DNA of 13,045 nucleotides from JBBDYQ01 sp035553855 (GTDB lineage Bacteria > Actinomycetota > Thermoleophilia > Solirubrobacterales > Thermoleophilaceae): contig DATMJO010000095.1 of the NCBI GenBank assembly GCA_035553855.1, positions 1 to 13,045 on the forward strand, given 5' to 3'. The translations under genes and the position numbers were made by a program. Positions 6,831 to 11,725 of the stretch are shown here, in pieces; position 1 is the first letter of the stretch; each line of letters starts with the position of its first letter. Below the pieces are notes generated by a model. That model was not told the origin of the DNA, searched no databases, and saw only the letters and a program-made list of their open reading frames with translations.

Positions 6831-7010
6831 ATGACAGACGACGATCCACAGGTCCACACGAGCCCCGAGGAGGGGCACCCGGCGGGCGACGGCGAGCGAA
6901 GCGATCGCGACATCGGCGGCCCCACGAGCCCCGAGGGCGGCGACGGCGACGCAACCGGCGGTGCGCCGGGCACGAAGCCCGCGGCCGACCAGCCCGACCC
7001 GCACGAGTAG
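6831..7010 (+). CDS. Small acidic, low-complexity protein of 59 residues (hypothetical)
   Basis: An ATG-to-TAG frame of 59 codons fills most of the gap between divergent yebC and the convergent pdx operon. The product begins MTDDDPQVHTSPEEGHPAGD and ends AADQPDPHE. It is rich in Asp, Glu, Gly and Pro, has no cysteine, aromatic core or membrane helix, and is almost certainly disordered. Third codon positions are nearly all G or C, as in the neighbouring real genes. A 13-base direct repeat (6858-6870 and 6924-6936), 66 bases apart and therefore in frame, gives two HTSPEEG/PTSPEGG-like motifs. A weak promoter with a -10-like box seven bases from the ATG is present. I recognise no family. Coding is plausible but unproven. 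Confidence 0.5.
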   Translation: MTDDDPQVHTSPEEGHPAGDGERSDRDIGGPTSPEGGDGDATGGAPGTKPAADQPDPHE

Positions 7011-7030
7011 CGGCGCGGGGCCGACCGCGG

Positions 7031-7102
7031 TCAGCGCCTGCGCCGGCGCCAGGCGTCCCAGAGGCGCTTGAGCACCATCAGGCGCAGCAGGCGAGCGATC
7101 AT
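7031..7102 (-). CDS. Arginine-rich amphipathic microprotein of 23 residues, last gene of the pdx operon
   Basis: Just after the aminopeptidase stop (7121) a GGAAGGAGG sequence lies four bases before an ATG at 7102, the clearest Shine-Dalgarno/start pair in the window. The frame runs 23 codons to TGA at 7031. It begins MIARLLRLMVLKRLW, a leucine-rich amphipathic helix with interspersed Arg/Lys, continues DAW, and ends in five arginines. Predicted net charge is about +8, with two tryptophans. Such a peptide could bind a membrane, nucleic acid or the ribosome; this is inference. The 18-base gap to the aminopeptidase implies co-transcription. It is far below usual gene-calling limits. The main alternative is that it is a translated leader with no stable product. 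Confidence 0.6.
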   Translation of the reverse strand: MIARLLRLMVLKRLWDAWRRRRR

Positions 7103-7120
7103 CGTCCCTCCTTCCGGCGG
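7103..7120 (-). promoter_or_regulatory. Strong ribosome binding site for the 23-codon ORF
   Basis: Read on the minus strand, the 18-base gap contains GGAAGGAGG followed by GACG and then ATG. The match to the 16S anti-Shine-Dalgarno sequence is near perfect and the spacing is short but workable. Most neighbouring genes lack such a site, which makes it the main evidence that the tiny ORF is translated. Confidence 0.65.
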
Positions 7121-8224
7121 TCAGACGACGAAGCGGCCATCGCGCTGCATCTCGGTGCCGTCGACGGTGATCGAGCCGCCCTGGCGGAGGTCGCAGACCA
7201 TGTCCCAGTGGACGGCGGAGTCGTTCGTGCCGCCCGACTCCGGGTAGGCCATGCCGATCGCCATGTGGACCGTGCCGCCGATCTTCTCGTCGAGCAGGAT
7301 CTCCTTGGTGCCGGTCGAGATCCCGTAGTTGGTGCCGATCCCCAGCTCGCCGAGGCGGCGCGCCCCGTCGTCGGTGTCGAGCATCTCGATCAGGAAGTCC
7401 TCGCCGCGCTCGGCCGATGCGTCGACCACCCTGCCCTCCTTGAAGCGGAAGCGCACCCCGGAGACCTCGCGTCCGCCGTAGGTGGCCGGGAACGAGAAGG
7501 CCACCTCGCCCTCGACCGAGTCCTCGACCGGGCCGGTGAAGAACTCGCCGTCGGGCATGTTGTGCTCGCCCACGCAGGGGATCCAGGTGCGACCGGAGAC
7601 GTTCAGCTTGATGTCGGTCCCGGGCGCCTGGATGTGGATCTCCTCCCTGCCGGTGATCCATTCGGCGAGGTGCTTGACCTGGTCGGACTGCCGCTGCCAG
7701 GCGGTCAGCGGCTCGTCGTCGGTCGCCAGGCAGGCGGCGTAGTAGAAGTCCTCGTAGGCGGCGAGCGACATGCCCGCCTCGGCGGCGTAGGCCTCCGTGG
7801 GGAACAGCGTGAGCGACCAGCGGTACTCACCTGAGGCCGACCGCCGCATCGAGGCGTCCATCAGCGGCTTGCGCGCCTTCTGGGCGCGTGCCTGCTTGGC
7901 GGGGTCGACCTGCGAGAGGGCGCGCGGGTTCGTGTCGGCCATGATCGCGATGCGAACGTCGGCGTTCTCCGCCGCCCAGGTGGCGGTCGGGGGGATCCAG
8001 TCGAGCTGCTCGTCGGATGCGAGGTCGAAGAACGCGGGCGCGGCGCCCTCGGTGGCCAGCTGCATGATCGGCAGGCCCCCGGCGCGGAGCACCTCCTCGT
8101 ACACGGCCTGGACGAGCACCTCCGCCGCCGTGGTCGACTGGATCACGCAGACGTCGCCCTCGGCGACCTTCGTCGAGTAGCGGACGAGGATCTGCGCGAG
8201 CGCCTCGGCGCGCTGGTCCCTCAT
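7121..8224 (-). CDS. M29-family metallo-aminopeptidase (AmpS/AmpT-like)
   Basis: This 367-residue cytoplasmic enzyme removes N-terminal amino acids from peptides and uses a two-metal centre. The N-terminal domain starts RAEALAQILVRYSTKVAEGD, a typical M29 opening. The C-terminal catalytic half has the expected ligands: E227 in NMPDGEFFTGP, E293 in LGELGIGTNYGIS, H320 and Y327 in GGTVHMAIGMAYPESGG, and H339/D341 in SAVHWDMVCDLR. These line up with the metal and active-site residues known for the Thermus and Staphylococcus enzymes. The ATG at 8224 overlaps the pdxT stop as ATGA and has GGAGGAG five bases upstream, so it is co-translated with the PLP-synthase genes. The link to vitamin B6 is not obvious; shared expression is all the sequence shows. 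Confidence 0.93.
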   Translation of the reverse strand: MRDQRAEALAQILVRYSTKVAEGDVCVIQSTTAAEVLVQAVYEEVLRAGGLPIMQLATEGAAPAFFDLASDEQLDWIPPTATWAAENADVRIAIMADTNPRALSQVDPAKQARAQKARKPLMDASMRRSASGEYRWSLTLFPTEAYAAEAGMSLAAYEDFYYAACLATDDEPLTAWQRQSDQVKHLAEWITGREEIHIQAPGTDIKLNVSGRTWIPCVGEHNMPDGEFFTGPVEDSVEGEVAFSFPATYGGREVSGVRFRFKEGRVVDASAERGEDFLIEMLDTDDGARRLGELGIGTNYGISTGTKEILLDEKIGGTVHMAIGMAYPESGGTNDSAVHWDMVCDLRQGGSITVDGTEMQRDGRFVV

Positions 8225-8787
8225 GCGATCTCCTCCACCGACTCGCGCCGGGCGCGGCGAGCGAGCCAGTCATGCAGGCGGTGGTCGCCGGTCAGCTCCG
8301 GGTGGAACGCCACGGCGAGCACGTTACCGTCGCGGACAGCGACGGGGTGGCCATCGGCGTGCCCGATGACATCGACGCCGTCGCCCGCCTCCTCGACCCA
8401 GGGGGCGCGAATGAAGACGGCGCGGAAGGGGCCGCCCTCGATCCCGTCGACCTCGACATCGGACTCGAAGGAGTGGACCTGGCGCCCGAAGGCGTTGCGC
8501 CGCGTGGCGATGTCGAGCACGCCGAGGTGGTCGCGGTCGAGCATGATCATCCCTGCGCATGTGCCGAGCACGGGCGTACCGCTCGCGGCGAGCTCGCGGA
8601 GCGGCTCCGCGAGCCCCTCGCGCTCGATCCCGTGGGTCATCGTGGTCGACTCCCCGCCGGGGATCACGAGGCCGTCCAGGCCCTCGAGGTCCGCGGGGGC
8701 ACGGACCGGGCGGGCAGTCGCGCCGACGGTCTCGAGCGCGCGGATGTGCGCCTCGAAGTCGCCCTGTATGGCGAGGACGCCGATCAC
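8221..8787 (-). CDS. pdxT: Pyridoxal 5'-phosphate synthase glutaminase subunit PdxT
   Basis: PdxT hydrolyses glutamine and channels ammonia to PdxS for PLP synthesis. The 188-residue protein shows the class I (triad) glutaminase features: N-terminal MIGVLAIQGDFEAHI, oxyanion-loop motif PGGEST (43-48), nucleophile C77 in GTCAGMI, and the catalytic H162/E164 in FHPEL. The family segment RNAFGRQVHSFE (97-108) is also present. The start is a GTG at 8787, overlapping the pdxS stop as GTGA, with no Shine-Dalgarno sequence, so translational coupling is likely. Its stop overlaps the aminopeptidase start. Confidence 0.97.
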   Translation of the reverse strand: MIGVLAIQGDFEAHIRALETVGATARPVRAPADLEGLDGLVIPGGESTTMTHGIEREGLAEPLRELAASGTPVLGTCAGMIMLDRDHLGVLDIATRRNAFGRQVHSFESDVEVDGIEGGPFRAVFIRAPWVEEAGDGVDVIGHADGHPVAVRDGNVLAVAFHPELTGDHRLHDWLARRARRESVEEIA

Positions 8788-9680
8788 CAGCCGCGATGCT
8801 GGATCAGGCCGTCAGGCCCGAGGTCCGCGATCTCGATCCCCTGCATGGGGGCGCCGAGGCCGCGGGATGCTGCTGCGACCCGCTCGGGGTCGTCGAAGTG
8901 GGTGGTCGCCTCGACGATCGCGGCGGCCGTGCGCTCCGGGTCCTCCGACTTGAAGATGCCGGAGCCGACGAAGACGCCCTCGGCGCCGAGCTGCATCAGC
9001 AGCGCGGCGTCGGCGGGAGTCGCGATGCCGCCCGCGGAGAAGTTGACGACCGGCAGCCGGCCGCTCTCGGCGACCTGCCGGACCAACTCGAGCGGGGCGG
9101 CGTGCTCCTTGGCGGCCGTGGCGATCTCGTTCGGGTCGAGCATCGTCAGGCGGCGGATCTCGCCGTGGATGGTGCGCATGTGCCGGACGGCCTCGACGAC
9201 GTTGCCGGTGCCCGCCTCGCCCTTCGTGCGGACCATCGCCGCGCCCTCGCCGATGCGGCGCAGGGCCTCGCCCAGGTTGGTGGCGCCGCAGACGAACGGG
9301 ACCCTGAAGGCCCACTTGTCGATGTGGTTGGCCTCGTCCGCGGGCGTGAGGACCTCGGACTCGTCGATGTAGTCGACCTCGAGTGCCTCCAGCACCTGGG
9401 CCTCGGCGAGATGGCCGATGCGGGCCTTCGCCATGACCGGGATGGTGACCGCGGCCTGGATCTCCTCGATCTTCGTGGGGTCGGCCATGCGGGCCACGCC
9501 GCCGGCCGCGCGGATGTCCGCCGGGACGCGCTCGAGGGCCATCACGGAGCAGGCGCCCGCGGCCTCGGCGATGCGGGCCTGGTCGGCGGTGACGACGTCC
9601 ATGATCACGCCGCCCTTGAGCATCTCGGCGAGCCCGGCCTTCACGCGGAACGTGGCGGTGTCCTTCACCTTCGCGAGCAT
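8784..9680 (-). CDS. pdxS: Pyridoxal 5'-phosphate synthase lyase subunit PdxS
   Basis: PdxS makes PLP from ribose 5-phosphate, glyceraldehyde 3-phosphate and PdxT-derived ammonia in the DXP-independent pathway. The 298-residue (beta/alpha)8 protein keeps the catalytic residues: D28 in GVIMDVV, K85 in MAKARIGH and K153 in RTKGEAGTGN, matching D24/K81/K149 of the Bacillus enzyme. NFSAGGIATPADAALLMQLG and FVGSGIFKS form the phosphate-binding end. The frame is open far upstream, but the family N-terminus (KVKDTATFRVKAGLAEMLKGG) fits the ATG at 9680. A GC-rich hairpin directly precedes this ATG. The gene heads an operon with pdxT, an M29 aminopeptidase and a tiny arginine-rich ORF. Confidence 0.97.
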   Translation of the reverse strand: MLAKVKDTATFRVKAGLAEMLKGGVIMDVVTADQARIAEAAGACSVMALERVPADIRAAGGVARMADPTKIEEIQAAVTIPVMAKARIGHLAEAQVLEALEVDYIDESEVLTPADEANHIDKWAFRVPFVCGATNLGEALRRIGEGAAMVRTKGEAGTGNVVEAVRHMRTIHGEIRRLTMLDPNEIATAAKEHAAPLELVRQVAESGRLPVVNFSAGGIATPADAALLMQLGAEGVFVGSGIFKSEDPERTAAAIVEATTHFDDPERVAAASRGLGAPMQGIEIADLGPDGLIQHRGW

Positions 9681-9695
9681 AGCGCCGGGGGCGCT
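9681..9695 (-). promoter_or_regulatory. GC-rich hairpin abutting the pdxS start codon
   Basis: The 15 bases immediately before the pdxS ATG form a perfect inverted repeat, AGCGCC-CCC-GGCGCT on the minus strand. In mRNA it would form a six-pair, all but one GC, stem touching the start codon and could hinder initiation. No Shine-Dalgarno sequence or TANNNT box is found at the usual distance, so how pdxS is started is unclear. Given the high GC content, chance is possible. Confidence 0.35.
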
Positions 9696-9756
9696 GCGCT
9701 CACATGCCGGACAATCGCCCTCTGTCCTACCGGCCCGGGCTGCCCAACCCCAGGCT

Positions 9757-9793
9757 TCCTGGATCGGTGCGCTCTCCGGTCCCCTATCCAGGA
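9757..9793 (-). terminator. Inverted repeat at the end of the DUF559 gene, possible weak terminator
   Basis: TCCTGGAT (9757-9764) and ATCCAGGA (9786-9793) form an eight-base perfect inverted repeat with a 21-base loop. The right arm overlaps the last codons of the AbiEi-like/DUF559 gene. No U-rich run follows on the minus strand, so this is not a standard intrinsic terminator. The rest of the 9696-9783 gap, which should hold the pdxS promoter, shows no convincing promoter. Confidence 0.3.
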
Positions 9794-10686
9794 CGGCTCC
9801 GGGGGATGACCGTTCGGAGCTCGGCGACGATGGTCTCGGGCCGCTCGAAGACGTCCCCCCAGGTGAAGCGCCGGAAGTCGTCGCCCCGGGCTCTCGCCTC
9901 CCGTTCGCGGAGCCGGTCCCGCTCCCATGCGTGCCTCGATCCATGGAACCGGTAGCTGTCCAGCTCGACGGTGAGGCGGGCATCGGGCCAGCGGCAGTCT
10001 ACGCGGCGCCCGCTCGCGACTCGGTTGGTGACGGGCAGCGCGAGCCCGGCGCTCCGCAGGATCTCGAGGAAGCGGCGCTCCAGGGCACTGAGAGCCACCC
10101 GCTGCCGCCCCTCGGTGATCTCGCGGAGCTTCGCGGCACCGGCGCTCGACGGCCGCCGCCGGAGGACGGCATCGACCTCGGCGGGTGTCGTCCCGAAGCG
10201 CACGCCCGCCTCATGGCACGCCCGAGCCAGCGGACCCGGCGGCAGCACGCGTGCCAGGTCGACGAGCGTGCGGGCGACAGTCGTGACGGGGATGCCGCGG
10301 TACTCCCAGGCATCCGCGTCGAGCCCGGAGCGCGAGCGATGGGTGATGACCCCCCTTACCTCGCGCTGGGTCGGAGCGATCACCTCGGGCACGGGTGGTC
10401 TGCCGATGAGCAGCCCGAGGTGGTGGGCCGCCGCGCGGCCGGTCAGGACGGAGCCGGCGCCACACGCGCGGACGGCCGCGAGGTAGGTGGCGTCCGTGCT
10501 CGGCGCGTGATGCCCAGCCCGGTACACGCCCGGATGCACCCCGATGAGGAGGCCTCGCCGCAGCCTGCTTCGGATCTCGGCAGGGCTGAGACCGGCGTCG
10601 AGCAACTCGGAGCGGGTGACGACACCGTGCGCGGCCGTCGCCAGAGCGTCGATCACCCTCTCGGCCGTCCTGGATCGTGGCCCCAT
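9784..10686 (-). CDS. Orphan AbiEi-like winged-helix plus DUF559 (Vsr-like nuclease fold) protein
   Basis: This 300-residue protein begins with an AbiEi-type antitoxin-like winged helix (about 5-60: HGVVTRSELLDAGLSPAEI, then LLIGVHPGVYRAG). A middle region follows (about 80-190) containing HLGLLIG and GIPVTTVARTLVDLARVL. The C-terminal DUF559 domain is related to the Vsr/PD-(D/E)XK nuclease fold; SALERRFLEIL (E203), RRVDCRWP (D230), VELDSYRFHG (E241, D243, H248) and WERDRLRE carry its conserved residues. The motif appears intact, so nuclease activity is possible. No AbiEii-like nucleotidyltransferase toxin is adjacent, so a type IV toxin-antitoxin pair is not supported. Proteins of this architecture are common, often in several copies, in GC-rich actinobacteria. 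The ATG at 10686 has GAGG five bases upstream. Function unknown. Confidence 0.85.
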   Translation of the reverse strand: MGPRSRTAERVIDALATAAHGVVTRSELLDAGLSPAEIRSRLRRGLLIGVHPGVYRAGHHAPSTDATYLAAVRACGAGSVLTGRAAAHHLGLLIGRPPVPEVIAPTQREVRGVITHRSRSGLDADAWEYRGIPVTTVARTLVDLARVLPPGPLARACHEAGVRFGTTPAEVDAVLRRRPSSAGAAKLREITEGRQRVALSALERRFLEILRSAGLALPVTNRVASGRRVDCRWPDARLTVELDSYRFHGSRHAWERDRLREREARARGDDFRRFTWGDVFERPETIVAELRTVIPRSRPG

Positions 10687-10718
10687 ACGGACCTCAAGGC
10701 AGGATGGCCTCCGGATTC

Positions 10719-10734
10719 GCCCCCCTTACGGGGC
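10719..10734 (-). terminator. Short GC hairpin between the rpiR-like and DUF559 genes
   Basis: On the minus strand, GCCCC-GTAAGG-GGGGC forms a five-pair stem with a six-base loop, 12 bases past the rpiR-like stop. There is no following U run, so termination would have to be weak or factor-dependent. It lies in a 60-base gap just before the DUF559 Shine-Dalgarno sequence. Confidence 0.25.
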
Positions 10735-10746
10735 CCGGGCGCGCCG

Positions 10747-11598
10747 CTACTTCAGGCGGAAGGCCTTGATGCGGTCCGCGTAGGCGGATTCGTCCAGCGA
10801 GTAGACGCCGTAGGCGATCGCCTGGACCAGGCCGAGCAGCGCGGTGTGCGAGCGCACGTACGCCGGGCTCGACGACGAGTAGTAGACCTTCAGCTCGGCG
10901 AGGCGCGCGACCTCCGACAGGCTCGCGTCGGCGATCGCGATGGTCCGGGCGCCGCGATGGCGAGCGAGCTTCATCGCGCGGACCACGAGCGGATGCGGGC
11001 GGCCGGCGGAGAAGCCGACGAGCAGCGTGTCGGCGTCGAGGCGGCCCAGCTTCGCGAGACCGTCCTGGCTCGGGCTGGCGACGACCTCGCAGCGGAAGTC
11101 GAGCAGCATCAGCAGGTGCCGCATGTAGCTGGCGAAGAAGGCCATCTGGTCGGTGCCGCAGAGCACGATGCGCTCGGCGCGCGACAGGGCCTCGATCACG
11201 GCCTTGACCTCGTCGCGGTCGAGCTTGCGCGCGGTCTCCTCCACGTTCACGTGGTCGGCGGCGAGAGCGGCCTCGAACTCGGTCTGGTCGATCGGGAAGA
11301 GCGGCGCCCCGACCACGGCGGAGTCGCCGTTGGGACCCTCGCGCATGCGCCGGTATTCGTCGCGCGCGGCGGCCTGGAGCTCGGGGAATCCCTCGAAGCC
11401 GAGGGCCTGTGCGAAGCGGACGACCGTGGAGCTCGAGGTGTTCGCCCTGCGGGCGAGCTCCTCCGCCGTGTGGAAGGCGGCCTCCTCGAGGTGGTCGACG
11501 ATGTACTGGCCGACATCCTTCTGGGAGCGCGAGAACTCGTCGAAGCGGTCCCGGATCTCGGCGGACAGGGTCAGTGCGGAGGTTGCGTTGCGGCTCAC
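10747..11598 (-). CDS. RpiR/MurR-family transcriptional regulator (HTH + SIS domain)
   Basis: This 283-residue regulator has an N-terminal RpiR helix-turn-helix domain (about 20-85: SQKDVGQYIVDHLEEAAFHT, then AEELARRANTSSSTVVRFAQALGFEGFPEL) and a C-terminal SIS phosphosugar-binding domain (about 130-265: AERIVLCGTDQMAFFASYM, DADTLLVGFSAGRPHPLVV, GARTIAIADASLSEVARLA). Related proteins sense sugar phosphates or N-acetylmuramate phosphate and control catabolic operons. The SIS loop that usually reads SxSGxT is here GFSAGRP, so ligand binding may differ. The start is the GTG at 11598, which gives a normal family length; the frame runs upstream through a palindrome but without similarity. No sugar gene is adjacent, and the divergent neighbour is a secreted RTX-like protein. 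Its target is unknown. Confidence 0.9.
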   Translation of the reverse strand: MSRNATSALTLSAEIRDRFDEFSRSQKDVGQYIVDHLEEAAFHTAEELARRANTSSSTVVRFAQALGFEGFPELQAAARDEYRRMREGPNGDSAVVGAPLFPIDQTEFEAALAADHVNVEETARKLDRDEVKAVIEALSRAERIVLCGTDQMAFFASYMRHLLMLLDFRCEVVASPSQDGLAKLGRLDADTLLVGFSAGRPHPLVVRAMKLARHRGARTIAIADASLSEVARLAELKVYYSSSSPAYVRSHTALLGLVQAIAYGVYSLDESAYADRIKAFRLK

Positions 11599-11650
11599 GC
11601 GGGAGGGATTCGCCCGGTGGCCGGGAGTTCCTCCAAGGCCGGTGTGACAC

Positions 11651-11685
11651 GGCGCAACAAAGGTCCCTGGCACCTTTGTTGCGCC
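11651..11685. repeat. 35-bp near-perfect palindrome between the rpiR-like and RTX-like genes
   Basis: Left arm GGCGCAACAAAGGT (11651-11664) and right arm ACCTTTGTTGCGCC (11672-11685) are perfect inverted copies around a 7-base spacer, CCCTGGC. Counting the spacer, 16 of 17 position pairs match around a central T. The core GGTCCCTGGCACC resembles the GGTGCC-GGCACC palindromes that I recall as dispersed REP-like elements in many bacterial genomes. The arms are less GC-rich than the surroundings. No second copy is in this window. It ends one base before one of two candidate starts of the RTX-like gene. It could be a dispersed repeat, an operator or a 5' RNA hairpin. Confidence 0.75.
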
Positions 11686-11725
11686 CATGCCGGAGCTTCC
11701 GGCCTCCAGCCGGGTTCCGTCATGG

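Noticed and set aside
6285..7661. A 458-codon minus-strand frame spanning the aminopeptidase and yebC
   Set aside because: It is out of frame with both recognisable genes and is full of Arg/Pro/Ser runs, a GC artefact.
9757..10677. The 10-mer TCCTGGATCG occurring at both ends of the DUF559 gene (9757-9766 and 10668-10677), as possible target-site repeats of an inserted element
   Set aside because: Ten-base repeats are expected by chance many times in a 13-kb GC-rich window, and there are no terminal inverted repeats or transposase.
10350..10729. The repeated CCCCCCTTAC at 10350-10359 and 10720-10729
   Set aside because: A single short C-rich match, one copy inside a coding region, with no further similarity around it.
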